Shown here in pieces: positions 1 to 8,116 of a DNA stretch of 64,000 nucleotides. The stretch is from an uncultured Marvinbryantia sp. Lineage in GTDB: Bacteria; Bacillota; Clostridia; Lachnospirales; Lachnospiraceae. Positions within the stretch are counted from its first letter, which is position 1. Each line of letters begins with the position of its first letter. The notes below the pieces were generated by a model. The model was not told where the DNA came from. It did not search any database and saw nothing but the letters and a program-made list of their open reading frames with translations. The stretch covers positions 1 through 64,000 of the forward strand of contig CANRIR010000007.1 in NCBI GenBank assembly GCA_947630735.1. Reading direction: 5' to 3'. The position numbers were made by a program, and so were the translations under genes.

Positions 1-302
1 AAACGAAAAAGTAATGATATAGTGTGATAGATATTCCTGCTGTTCGGGAAGTGAATCGGAACGATAAATTCCCGTTTACGCTGAGAACAGTTTTTTTCGA
101 GGGGTGTGCATTCCCGGATTTTTTCTCAAAATTTTGTCCGAAATTTGGGACAAAAAATTCAAAATGCACACCTGGAACGAATGTTCCGCGGATCATCCAA
201 CATACCTGCGGTATGTCGCCATGTCCCAAGGGATCCGCCAGCTTCGCCGGCCCTCCTTGGGACAAAGCCCAGAATATGGTTACAATTTGGTTACATTCCC
301 AC
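1..302. other. Non-coding region upstream of the response regulator
   Basis: No convincing gene is visible here. The short reading frames that cross it have no ribosome binding site, no recognisable protein motif, and run through strong inverted repeats. The region holds the nested palindromes at 103-263 and ends in the regulatory repeats and promoter at 278-333. Its left end may contain the 3' flank of a gene outside the window, but nothing supports that directly. Confidence 0.7.
103..263. repeat. Cluster of nested and interleaved inverted repeats
   Basis: Three inverted-repeat pairs sit side by side. GGTGTGCATT (103-112) pairs perfectly with 163-172 and encloses TTTTGTCC (132-139) pairing with 148-155. 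GCGGATC (188-194) pairs with 232-238 and encloses CATACC (201-206) pairing with 210-215. GTCCCAAGG (223-231) pairs with CCTTGGGAC (255-263). The last two outer stems interleave, so as RNA they are mutually exclusive or form a pseudoknot. The 10-mer TTGGGACAAA also occurs twice (145-154 and 257-266). No run of T follows, so this is not a typical terminator. Confidence 0.75.
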
Positions 303-333
303 GGTTGCAAGATGCGTGCGGGTATTGTAAAAT
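278..333 (+). promoter_or_regulatory. Promoter with OmpR-type direct repeats, upstream of the response regulator
   Basis: A -35-like TTGCAA (305-310) and a -10-like TAAAAT (328-333) are 17 bases apart. Just upstream, GGTTACA occurs twice (278-284 and 289-295), 11 bases start to start, which is the one-helical-turn spacing typical of sites bound by OmpR/PhoB-family dimers. The repeats end 9 bases before the -35 box, as expected for an activator. A similar arrangement stands at 2503-2557. Binding by the regulator encoded next door is an inference. Confidence 0.6.
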
Positions 334-365
334 AGATGGGTAAAAGTAGGAAAGAGAGCCTCGTT

Positions 366-1031
366 ATGCGCGCGAACATCCTTGTGATCGAAGATACAAA
401 ATCTATCAGCGACTTAATCTGCATTAATTTAGAGACCGTGGGCTACACAGCGGTCCCTTTTTATGATGGAAACAAAGCGAGCGAGCATCTGCAAAAGGAG
501 AACCGGTACGACCTGGCGCTTCTGGATATTATGCTGCCGGGCATGGACGGGTTCGCGCTCCTGCCGCAGCTTCGCAGGAGGGGCATACCGGTCATCTTTC
601 TCACGGCCAAAGGCGACCTGCCCAGCAAGATCAGGGGCCTGAAGGAGGGCGCGGAGGATTATCTGGTAAAACCCTTTGAGATGCTGGAACTGCTGGTGCG
701 CGTGGAGAAAGTGCTGGCGCGCTATCAGAAAGAGGAGGAAGTCCTGCGCGTGCGGGACGTGGAGGTCTATCCCAAAGAGCGCGTGGTTAAAAAAGCGGGG
801 CGGGAAATTTCGTTCAAACCCATGGAGTTTGACTGCCTGCTTCTGCTGCTGAAATATAAAAATGTGGCTTTGAGCCGCGAAGAACTTTTAAATTCCCTGT
901 GGGGTGTGGAATTTGAGGGGGAGACGCGCACCATCGACGTGCACATTGCCCGCATCCGCAAAAAACTGGATTTTCAGGATGTCATAAAGACCATCCCCCG
1001 CATTGGGTACCGCCTGGAAGATAAAGTGTGA
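366..1031 (+). CDS. OmpR-family response regulator
   Basis: DNA-binding response regulator of 221 residues, presumably phosphorylated by the histidine kinase encoded next. The receiver domain covers about residues 3-115, with acidic residues E9 and D10, phospho-acceptor D54 (in LLDIMLPG) and K102 (in LVKPF). A winged-helix output domain covers about 128-218. I chose the ATG at 366 because AGGAAAGAG (about 348-356) lies at proper spacing; an in-frame ATG at 336 falls almost on the predicted transcription start and has no binding site. Length is normal for the family. The signal sensed is unknown. The direct repeats at 278-295 and 2503-2519 are candidate targets, suggesting self-activation and control of the lipoprotein-ABC genes downstream. 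Confidence 0.93.
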   Translation: MRANILVIEDTKSISDLICINLETVGYTAVPFYDGNKASEHLQKENRYDLALLDIMLPGMDGFALLPQLRRRGIPVIFLTAKGDLPSKIRGLKEGAEDYLVKPFEMLELLVRVEKVLARYQKEEEVLRVRDVEVYPKERVVKKAGREISFKPMEFDCLLLLLKYKNVALSREELLNSLWGVEFEGETRTIDVHIARIRKKLDFQDVIKTIPRIGYRLEDKV

Positions 1032-1050
1032 AAAGAGATTAAAATTTAAC

Positions 1051-1103
1051 GGAAGGAAAAGCCGCGGCGCAAATGGGAGCGGGCCCGCGGCATGGTGTAA
1101 AAA
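1051..1103 (+). repeat. Structured start-codon element, short copy A
   Basis: Short version of an element that also occurs at 24934-25023 and 32852-32942. A purine-rich stretch GGAAGGAAAA (1051-1060) is followed by GCCGCGG (1061-1067), which pairs with CCGCGGC (1085-1091); the kinase ATG follows 12 bases later at 1104. From GCAAATGG to GCATGG this copy nearly matches the 24934 copy, but the inner hairpin of roughly 40 bases is missing, as if deleted. No other ribosome binding site precedes the kinase gene. Confidence 0.7.
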
Positions 1104-2528
1104 ATGAAATTGTCTACCAAGATTTCAGCAGCAGCCGTCAGTCTGCTGCTGATTTTGTCTCAGGTTTTCGCCGTCTGGAATCTGACACAGACCAGAAAGC
1201 ATCTGCTGGACACCATCGCGCAGGCGGAGGCCATGCAGATGCAGAGCGATTTCAGCAATTTTTTGCGGGAATATCAAAAGATGCAGCTCTATTTCCAGGA
1301 CGAGCGCGGCGAGTGCTTCTGGGCGAAGGAAAAATTCCGCTCCAATTACAGCGCAAACATGGTGCTGTATTATCGGGGGACGGAGATCTGCAACAGTACG
1401 CCGTATGAGTTTGACGTGCAGGGCCAAAAGGGCGAAAAATTGTCGGATGTTCCCGGCATCCGGTATCTTGGGGACTATATCCAGATGTTCCGCGAAAACG
1501 TGGACGGGCGGAACCTGCTTGTTTTTTCACAGGAGGATAACGAGCATATCTTTAGCGTGGTGCGCGTGCGCGATGTCACCGACGTCTATGAACAGAGCAA
1601 CGCGCTTTTCTGGCGCGGCATCGCCATGTCCGCGCTTCTGTCGGCCTGTCTTCTGATTGTACTGGTTCTCCTGCTGAAGCGGATTTTGAAGCCGTTTTAC
1701 CGCCTGCGCGACGCGGCGAACAGGATTGCGGCGGGAGACTACGCCAGGCGCATTGAACATCCGGGCCGGGACGAGGTGGGCGAGGTGGCGGCCAGCTTTA
1801 ACGGCATGGCGGACCGCGTGCAGGAACATATTCAGGACCTGGCGGAGACCAACGAAAAACAGCGGCGCATGCTGGGCGCTCTGTCCCATGAGCTGAAAAC
1901 GCCCCTCACGGGTATTCAGGGCTACGCGGAGCTGATGCAGAAGGTGGCTCTCTCGCCGGAGCGCCAGATGAACGCCCTGGACTATATCCGGCAGGAGTGC
2001 CGGAGGCTCAACCGGCTGTCGAGAAAGATGCTGCAGCTTACCGAGCTGTCCGGCGAGCAGCAGATAGAGAAGAACCCCGTGTCCGCGAGAGAGCTTTTGG
2101 AAAAGGCGCGCGAGATCACGGTATGGCGTCTGCGGAAGCAAAAGCTGCACCTGGAGATAGAGTGCGGCGGGGATTTTGCCATCGAGGGCGATGAGGATCT
2201 GCTGCTGAGCTTTCTCACGAATCTGATCGACAACGCGGCCAAGGCCAGCAGTCCGGGCAAAACAATCCGGCTTTTGGGAACGCCGGAGGGGCTCTTTGTG
2301 GAGGACGAGGGGGCGGGCATCCCCGAGGAGGAGATCCGGCGCGTCACGGAACCGTTCTATATGGTGGACAAATCGCGCTCGCGCCAGCAGGGGGGAGCGG
2401 GGCTGGGTCTTGCCCTGTGCGCCCAGATTGCGCGGCTGCACGGCGGGACGCTTTCCATTCAAAGCGAGGTGGGGCGCGGGAGCACGATCGGTATGAAATT
2501 TGTTTACAATTCAGCAACATTGCGTTGA
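1104..2528 (+). CDS. Membrane sensor histidine kinase
   Basis: Sensor kinase of 474 residues and the likely partner of the response regulator upstream. Membrane segments at about residues 8-28 and 171-192 flank an extracellular sensor region of some 140 residues. A HAMP domain (about 190-245) follows, then a HisKA domain with the phospho-accepting H262 in SHELKTPL, and a HATPase_c domain with the N box (NLIDNAAK, near N373) and glycine boxes DEGAGIP (401-407) and GGAGLGL (about 430-436). The ATG at 1104 sits right after the structured element at 1051-1103 and lacks an ordinary adjacent binding site. The sensor region resembles nothing I can name, so the stimulus is unknown; the lipoproteins and ABC genes downstream suggest an envelope signal. 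Confidence 0.92.
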   Translation: MKLSTKISAAAVSLLLILSQVFAVWNLTQTRKHLLDTIAQAEAMQMQSDFSNFLREYQKMQLYFQDERGECFWAKEKFRSNYSANMVLYYRGTEICNSTPYEFDVQGQKGEKLSDVPGIRYLGDYIQMFRENVDGRNLLVFSQEDNEHIFSVVRVRDVTDVYEQSNALFWRGIAMSALLSACLLIVLVLLLKRILKPFYRLRDAANRIAAGDYARRIEHPGRDEVGEVAASFNGMADRVQEHIQDLAETNEKQRRMLGALSHELKTPLTGIQGYAELMQKVALSPERQMNALDYIRQECRRLNRLSRKMLQLTELSGEQQIEKNPVSARELLEKAREITVWRLRKQKLHLEIECGGDFAIEGDEDLLLSFLTNLIDNAAKASSPGKTIRLLGTPEGLFVEDEGAGIPEEEIRRVTEPFYMVDKSRSRQQGGAGLGLALCAQIARLHGGTLSIQSEVGRGSTIGMKFVYNSATLR

Positions 2529-2557
2529 TGACACGGCAAACATCCGTGCGCTAAATT
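2503..2557 (+). promoter_or_regulatory. Probable promoter and regulator site for the lipoprotein-ABC genes
   Basis: TTTACAATT (2503-2511) and CAACATT (2515-2521) place two ACA-centred half-sites 11 bases apart, as at 278-295. A -35-like ATGACA (2528-2533) and a -10-like TAAATT (2552-2557) follow, 18 bases apart. The gap from repeats to -35 is 8 bases here and 9 at the first promoter. The individual boxes are weak; the shared geometry is the main support. The repeats lie in the last codons of the kinase gene. Confidence 0.45.
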
Positions 2558-2607
2558 TTTATCAGATACCGCGGGAGCGGTCTTAAATTACTGCAGGAGG
2601 ATTCATA

Positions 2608-4281
2608 ATGAGAAAGAGACTGGCTGTCACGTTGATATTTGTTCTGTCCGCGCTCTGCGGCTGCGCGAAGACGCCCGAGCAGGCGGTGGTGCGCGAAAAG
2701 GGGGATCACGGCATCGAGGGCTATCAGGAAGAGACGGAGGTGCAGGGAGAACCCGCGGGCGAGACGGAAACAGGCGGTGCGGACGTGGACGGACTTAACG
2801 GAGCAGAACCTGCGGGAGATTCTGGCGATGCGGATTCTGCGAGCGGAACTGGCGGGGAGGATTTCACGGACGGATCCGACGGAGACGTGCAGCAGGCGAC
2901 GGGCGGAACGGACATGCCGGCAAGTTCAGAGACGAATGTGCTGGCACAGAAGCTGCAGGCCCCGGAGGTCTACCAGGCATCCGTATCTTCGGAGGATGGT
3001 GCGTTTTCCCTCAACTGCGACGCGAAAGTCTTTATCCCGGATGTGGAGAAGGTGCCGGTCTACCGGGTAACGCAGAAAGAGTTCTCGCAGGAATTTATCG
3101 ACCGCGCGACTAACGCCTTTTTTGGCGATGCGCCCGTTTATGACGCGGACTATCTTTACGGAGAGACAAGAGCGGAGATCGAAGAACGCCTGAACAAGTT
3201 AAAGAGCTATATGGCCGCAGGGATTCCGAAGGATTACTATGCTTCCCTTGGATTTACAGACGAGTTCAGCGAAGAAGAGGCGTATGAATTGCTGCAGGCG
3301 GAGATCGATTCCATGGAGGAGAAGTACCAGGAAGCCCCGGAGACCATCGAGAAGGTAGAGGCAAGACCCGCGCTTGAGGACGACGGGAACGGGTCGGCCA
3401 GCTTTTTTGGCTATGTGGAGAACGGAGATGAAAATTACACCTATTATCTGAAAAGATATTCCGGCACGCCGATGGAGATTACCGTTCGGAGGCTCTGCCC
3501 GGAGATCAGCAAAGGGGCGGTTGTTCAGTTCAGCCCCGTACCCGGGAGAGATTCAGATGATGCAGAGACGGACGGGGAGCCGACGCGCGGGGAAATGGAG
3601 GCGGAGGCGGGCATTACTCAGGACGAAGCCGCGCAAAAAGCGGAGGAGTATCTGGAAGCCCTGGATCTCGCGCAGGATTTTTCCTGCGGGGAGGTTGAGC
3701 TGGTGCGGGGATTGTATAACGAATTTACTTCCAACAGCATGCAGACCGCCGGTTATGGATGGCAGGTAAATTGCACAAGAGATGTGGACGGCTTTCCGAT
3801 AACGAACGATCTTGGCGTGGGAGGAGGACTCGAATCCATGGAGAGCACCATCGAGCCGTGGTGCTACGAACATGTCAGCTTTGTTATCGGAAAAGAGGGG
3901 CTTTTGCAGGCGGAGATCATCAATCTGTACGAGGTGGGCGAGCGGCGCATGGAAAACGTGAAGCTGCTGCCGTTTTCCGAGATCGCCGGTATTTTTGAGC
4001 AGATGATGCAGATTAAAAATGCGGACATGAGCGCGCGCCACCAGAACTGGATCAAATACGACATCGCGCGCGCGGCGCTCGGCTATGTGCGCATCTATGA
4101 TCCGACGGTGGACAGCCGGACGGGCACGCTGGTTCCGGCGTGGGATTTCTTTGGAAGCAGTGATGTGGAGATTCACTACGATGGCGAGACGTCCGTGGCG
4201 CACATCTCGGATGTCGGCCACAGCGTACTTACCATCAACGCGGCGGACGGCACCGTGATCGACCGCAGCCTCGGATATTAA
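2608..4281 (+). CDS. Secreted lipoprotein, first of two tandem paralogues (DUF6034-like)
   Basis: Predicted lipoprotein of 557 residues. The signal peptide ends in the lipobox LCGC, with lipidated C19, followed by AKTPEQAVVREKGD, a segment nearly identical to the paralogue at 4304. Residues about 35-108 form an acidic, Gly/Ser/Thr-rich low-complexity linker that the paralogue lacks. The rest is a folded region ending in GTLVPAWDFFGS and NAADGTVIDRSLGY. It resembles lipoproteins that I recall being called DUF6034; that family name is from memory. The binding site GCAGGAGG lies just before the ATG. Function unknown. Position between a two-component system and ABC genes suggests a surface sensor or accessory part of that transporter. 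Confidence 0.85.
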   Translation: MRKRLAVTLIFVLSALCGCAKTPEQAVVREKGDHGIEGYQEETEVQGEPAGETETGGADVDGLNGAEPAGDSGDADSASGTGGEDFTDGSDGDVQQATGGTDMPASSETNVLAQKLQAPEVYQASVSSEDGAFSLNCDAKVFIPDVEKVPVYRVTQKEFSQEFIDRATNAFFGDAPVYDADYLYGETRAEIEERLNKLKSYMAAGIPKDYYASLGFTDEFSEEEAYELLQAEIDSMEEKYQEAPETIEKVEARPALEDDGNGSASFFGYVENGDENYTYYLKRYSGTPMEITVRRLCPEISKGAVVQFSPVPGRDSDDAETDGEPTRGEMEAEAGITQDEAAQKAEEYLEALDLAQDFSCGEVELVRGLYNEFTSNSMQTAGYGWQVNCTRDVDGFPITNDLGVGGGLESMESTIEPWCYEHVSFVIGKEGLLQAEIINLYEVGERRMENVKLLPFSEIAGIFEQMMQIKNADMSARHQNWIKYDIARAALGYVRIYDPTVDSRTGTLVPAWDFFGSSDVEIHYDGETSVAHISDVGHSVLTINAADGTVIDRSLGY

Positions 4282-4303
4282 CGGCGAAAAGGGGGAGTGA
4301 AAC

Positions 4304-5845
4304 ATGAAGAAAAGACAAACAGTTACCGTTCTGCTTTTATCAGCGCTTGCGCTCGCAGGCTGCGCGAAGACGCCAGAGCAGGCGGTGGTGCGCGAAAAGG
4401 GAGACCGCGGCGTTGAGGGCTACCGGGAAGAGACGGAAAGTTCAGAGACAAACGCGCTGGCGCAGAAGCTCCAGGTACCGGACGTCTACGAGCAGTCGCT
4501 CGTCTCCGACGACGGCAAGTTCAAGCTGGAGTGCAGCGCGGATATTTTTGTGCCGGACGTGGCGAAGGTGCCCATCTATCAGGTAACGCAGAAGGATTTT
4601 TCGCAGGAGCTCATCGACCGTGTGACGAAGACTTTCTTTGGGGACGCGCCCGTCTACGACGCGGAATATCTCTACGGCAGGACGAAAGCGGACATCGAGG
4701 TAAAATTAAATGAGCTGAAGGGCTACATGGCGGAGGGCAACCTGGATCCCTACGGCGTCATTGCGCGCCTGATCGAGCAGGGGGTAAGCGAGGACGAGGC
4801 GAAGCAGGAGTACGACCTGCAGGCGCAGATCGACGCCTGGGAGGAAGCCTATATCAACGCGCCGGAGGAAAAGGAAAAGAAGGAGGTGCAGCCCGGCTTT
4901 TCCGACACCGCGCAGGATGACGCCGGAACCAACTCCAGCGACTATTTTGCCGGCTACGTGGAGACCGAAAACGGCAGCTATTTCTACCAGCTGCAGACCT
5001 GGAGCGCCGAGCCGATCAACATTCGGATCTCGCGGCTGGACCGGGAGAATATGGATTCGAACACCGGCGAGCTGGAGTACCGGGAAGTGATAGGTCTCTG
5101 GGATCAGGAAAAGACGGACGCCTCTCTTACCGAGGAGGAACAGAAGGAGCGCTTAGGGGAGCAGACGGGGCTTACGAAGGAGGAGGCCGTCGCGCAGACG
5201 GATCGCTACCTGGAAAGCCTGGGGCTTCTCGATGCGTTTTCCTGCAAGGACGTGGTGCTGGCCCGCGGCAGCTGGGAAGGAGGGGGCGAGTGGGACGATC
5301 AGCCGGATATGCACGTCAGCTGTTACGGCTGGCAGGTCATCTACACCAGGGACATCGACGGCTTCCCGGTGACATACGAGGTCAATAAAGGCGGGGCTCT
5401 GGAATCCATGGAGAGCACCATCGAGCCCTGGCGCTACGAGACGGTGCAGATAACCGTCAACAAGGACGGCCTTTTGTTCGTCGATATTGAAAATCTGTAC
5501 GATGTGGGCGAGAAGCGCATGGAAAATGTGCAGCTTCTGCCGTTTCCCGAGATCGCCGGAATTTTTGAGCAGATGATCCAGATCCAGAACGCCCAGATGG
5601 AATACACGCTGGAGAACAAGATCCACATTTCCCATGTCTCTCTGGGATATATGCGCATCTACGACCCCACCGTGGAAAATCATGCGGGCACGCTGGTGCC
5701 GGTGTGGGATTTCTTCGGATCGGAGGAAGTGGCGGGCGCTTACGAGGGCGAGTCCTATCAGTTTGTGAACAGCTTTGCAAACGAGAGCTTTCTCACTGTC
5801 AACGCGGCGGACGGCACCGTGATCGACCGCGGGCTGGGGTATTGA
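4304..5845 (+). CDS. Secreted lipoprotein, second tandem paralogue (DUF6034-like)
   Basis: Predicted lipoprotein of 513 residues with lipobox LAGC (C20), starting 22 bases after its paralogue. The N-terminal AKTPEQAVVREKGD segment, the middle (for example ESMESTIEPW and RMENVQLLPFPEIAGIFEQM) and the C-terminal NAADGTVIDRGLGY match the first copy closely, so the pair arose by duplication. It lacks the long acidic linker of the first copy and has its own stretch near residues 145-200. Keeping both in one operon suggests two related binding or sensing subunits. The function is not known to me. The next gene begins 2 bases after its stop, so translation is probably coupled. Confidence 0.85.
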   Translation: MKKRQTVTVLLLSALALAGCAKTPEQAVVREKGDRGVEGYREETESSETNALAQKLQVPDVYEQSLVSDDGKFKLECSADIFVPDVAKVPIYQVTQKDFSQELIDRVTKTFFGDAPVYDAEYLYGRTKADIEVKLNELKGYMAEGNLDPYGVIARLIEQGVSEDEAKQEYDLQAQIDAWEEAYINAPEEKEKKEVQPGFSDTAQDDAGTNSSDYFAGYVETENGSYFYQLQTWSAEPINIRISRLDRENMDSNTGELEYREVIGLWDQEKTDASLTEEEQKERLGEQTGLTKEEAVAQTDRYLESLGLLDAFSCKDVVLARGSWEGGGEWDDQPDMHVSCYGWQVIYTRDIDGFPVTYEVNKGGALESMESTIEPWRYETVQITVNKDGLLFVDIENLYDVGEKRMENVQLLPFPEIAGIFEQMIQIQNAQMEYTLENKIHISHVSLGYMRIYDPTVENHAGTLVPVWDFFGSEEVAGAYEGESYQFVNSFANESFLTVNAADGTVIDRGLGY

Positions 5846-5847
5846 GG

Positions 5848-6729
5848 ATGCGGAACATTCTGTCGGCGCTTCACTACAATTTCCGCGGTTTTTTCCGAAA
5901 TGCGCGCACCGTCATTGTCTTTTTGCTCAGCATGGTTATCTGTTTTCTTTTGAGCGGGCGGGTCTTTGAGGTGGTGGAGCGCTTCCGGACCACCACGCAG
6001 GCGGCGGAGCCGTTTATATGGACGTTCGGCGACGCCACCGCCGTGCTGCTGGTGTCTCTGCTTTTGATCTTTCTCTTTTCGGATCTGCCCAAGCTCACGG
6101 CCTTCACGCCGTTTTTCCTGGTGCGGATCACAAAGCGCAAATGGCTGCTCGCGCAGTTCCTCTACATTGTGCTGGTAACGCTGCTCTACGTGGGGTTTGT
6201 GCTCGCCGTCACGGTGCTGCTGTGCATGAAGCACTCTTTTCTGGGAAATCTCTGGAGCGAGACGGCGGCCATCCTGGGCTATTCTTCCATCGGGCGCACC
6301 TTAAACGTCCCCTCCACGGTAAAAGTGATGGAGAGCATAAGCCCCTGCGGCTGTATGCTGCAGGTGGCGGCCCTGATGCTGGGTTACAGCCTTACCCTGG
6401 GGTTTCTGGTGCTGGTGGGCAACCTTCTGCCGGGCCGCAAATACGGGATGGTCCTGGCGCTCGCTTACAGCCTGTACGGATTTTTGATGGACCCCAACGT
6501 GATGGGAAAGATGCTCGGCATGGAGGATTATGAGCTGTACCGCATCCGCAGCACGGTTGGCTGGATCAGCCCTTTGAACCACGCGGTGTACGGCATGCAC
6601 GATTTCGGGTACGACAACCTTCCCTCGATCGGGCAGTCCATGGCTGTGTTCGGGGGAATCCTGCTGGCGCTGTTCCTTCTGGCCCGCCGGGTCATCCGCA
6701 CCTATAATTTTACGTTTCTCGGGAGCTGA
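5848..6729 (+). CDS. Multi-pass membrane protein, ABC-2-type permease-like
   Basis: Very hydrophobic protein of 293 residues with about six membrane segments (for example near residues 19-36, 61-78, 100-125, 170-195, 205-220 and 262-282). It lies immediately after the second lipoprotein gene and shares an operon with another membrane protein and an ABC ATPase, so it is probably half of the membrane part of that transporter. I see no motif that fixes the substrate. The ATG at 5848 was chosen because it follows the preceding stop by 2 bases with GAGG nearby; the frame is open further upstream, but only inside the lipoprotein gene. Confidence 0.75.
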   Translation: MRNILSALHYNFRGFFRNARTVIVFLLSMVICFLLSGRVFEVVERFRTTTQAAEPFIWTFGDATAVLLVSLLLIFLFSDLPKLTAFTPFFLVRITKRKWLLAQFLYIVLVTLLYVGFVLAVTVLLCMKHSFLGNLWSETAAILGYSSIGRTLNVPSTVKVMESISPCGCMLQVAALMLGYSLTLGFLVLVGNLLPGRKYGMVLALAYSLYGFLMDPNVMGKMLGMEDYELYRIRSTVGWISPLNHAVYGMHDFGYDNLPSIGQSMAVFGGILLALFLLARRVIRTYNFTFLGS

Positions 6730-6733
6730 TACG

Positions 6734-7468
6734 ATGGATCTGAAGAGGATGTTCCAGGACAAAAAATTTTATCTGGCGGTGCTGATCGCCCTTGCGGGCA
6801 TTCTTTTGGGGGCCTCCTATCCGGATCCGAAGGAGGCGGGGCAGAGCGCCCTGGCGAGCGGCACGTTTCTTGCCACCGCCGCGTCGGGCCTGAAATCCGA
6901 CGCCGCTCTTTTTTTCCTGCCGGTGGCGGCGGTGCTCCCCATGGCGGAGGAATTTTTGCGGGAGCGGCAGGGCAATTTTATTCGCTTTCTCTCTGTCCGC
7001 AGGACCAGGCAGGAATACTGCCGGGACAAGGTGCTGACGACGGCGCTCTCCGGCATGCTGGTGTGGCTTTTCGCGGCGGCGCTGGCCGTGCTGTTTTATT
7101 TTTTGCTTTTTTTCGGGTTTGAGGAAGTGTTTGCCGGGCAGGAGGCGCAGGTGCTGGAGCTTGTGCGCGTGCTTCTGCGGGTGTGCTTGGTGTCCGGTGC
7201 CGTCTCGGCGTTCGGGGCGGTGTGCGCCCTGCTCGGCATGTCGGTCTATGTGGCCTTCGGCCTGCCCTTCGTGGCGTTCTACTGCTGCATCATCCTGCGG
7301 GAGCGCTACCTGGAGGAGCTCTACTGCATCGACCCGTCGGAGTGGATCCGCGCGGAGTGCGACTGGGGAGAGAATCAGATGGGCCTGTGGCTGTTTTTGG
7401 TCCTGCTGGCCGTGTTTTTCTCTTTTCTGCACGGCCTGCTTCTGGCGCGGAAACTGGAGGAAGTGTAA
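6734..7468 (+). CDS. Multi-pass membrane protein, second ABC-2-type permease-like subunit
   Basis: Hydrophobic protein of 244 residues with about six predicted membrane segments, the last near residues 215-238. It follows the previous membrane gene by 4 bases, and the ATPase gene starts right after its stop. Residues about 75-95 (FLRERQGNFIRFLSVRR) resemble the cytoplasmic coupling region of ABC-2 permeases, where an ATPase docks. It probably pairs with the 5848 product as the membrane half of an exporter or envelope-remodelling ABC complex. Substrate unknown. Confidence 0.72.
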   Translation: MDLKRMFQDKKFYLAVLIALAGILLGASYPDPKEAGQSALASGTFLATAASGLKSDAALFFLPVAAVLPMAEEFLRERQGNFIRFLSVRRTRQEYCRDKVLTTALSGMLVWLFAAALAVLFYFLLFFGFEEVFAGQEAQVLELVRVLLRVCLVSGAVSAFGAVCALLGMSVYVAFGLPFVAFYCCIILRERYLEELYCIDPSEWIRAECDWGENQMGLWLFLVLLAVFFSFLHGLLLARKLEEV

Positions 7469-8116
7469 ATGGCGGGGAATTATATCGAGCTGTCCCGCGT
7501 GCGCAAATGCTTCGGCGGCGAGGAGGTTTTAAAACCGCTGGACTTTTGCGTGGAGCAGGGGAAGGTGTACGGCATCGTGGGGAACAACGGGTCCGGCAAG
7601 ACGGTGCTGATGAAGTGCATCTGCGGTTTTCTGCCGGTAACCGGGGGAACCGTGAAGGTGGGAGGCAGGATGATCGGAAAAGAAGCGGACTTTCCGGCAA
7701 GCCTGGGCGTCATCATCGAGACGCCCGGTTTTCTGCCCAATCTGAGCGGCAGGAAAAATCTGGAGATCCTGGCGGATCTGCGCGGAAAGCTGAAGCGGCA
7801 GGACATCACGGCCGTCCTTTTGCGGGTGGGGCTGGATCCCGCCCTAAAAAAGCCGGTGTCCAAGTATTCCCTGGGGATGCGCCAGAGGCTCGGCATCGCC
7901 CAGGCCGTGATGGAGAACCCGGAGCTTCTGGTTCTGGACGAGCCCTTCAACGGCCTGGACAAGCACGGGGTGGCGGAGATCCGCGAACTCCTCTTAAAGG
8001 AAAAAGAGAAGGGAAAGACGATCCTGCTCGCAAGCCACAACAGCGAGGACATCCGCATCCTCTGCGACCGGGTGTTTGAGATGGATGCGGGCGTGATGCG
8101 GGAGGTGCGGGTATGA
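7469..8116 (+). CDS. ABC transporter ATP-binding protein
   Basis: ATPase of 215 residues energising the transporter formed with the two preceding membrane proteins. It has Walker A (GNNGSGKT, about residues 38-45), the signature YSLGMRQRL (about 131-139), Walker B LLVLDEPFNGLD (about 152-163) and the H-loop in LLASHNSED (about 189-197). The signature is of the LGMRQR type common in CcmA/BcrA-like exporters with ABC-2 permeases, which fits its neighbours and argues against an importer. The ATG directly follows the permease stop, with GGAGGAAG upstream. The next gene overlaps its end by 4 bases (ATGA), a sign of translational coupling. Confidence 0.93.
   Translation: MAGNYIELSRVRKCFGGEEVLKPLDFCVEQGKVYGIVGNNGSGKTVLMKCICGFLPVTGGTVKVGGRMIGKEADFPASLGVIIETPGFLPNLSGRKNLEILADLRGKLKRQDITAVLLRVGLDPALKKPVSKYSLGMRQRLGIAQAVMENPELLVLDEPFNGLDKHGVAEIRELLLKEKEKGKTILLASHNSEDIRILCDRVFEMDAGVMREVRV

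Noticed and set aside
24-343. Three short + strand reading frames at the left end
   Set aside because: They cross strong inverted repeats, have no ribosome binding site or protein motif, and overlap the promoter of the response regulator.
1073-1408. Plus-strand frame starting inside the structured element
   Set aside because: It runs in another frame through the start of the histidine kinase and has no motif.
1527-2462. Minus-strand open frame of 311 codons
   Set aside because: Antisense to the histidine kinase catalytic domains, with no binding site or motif.
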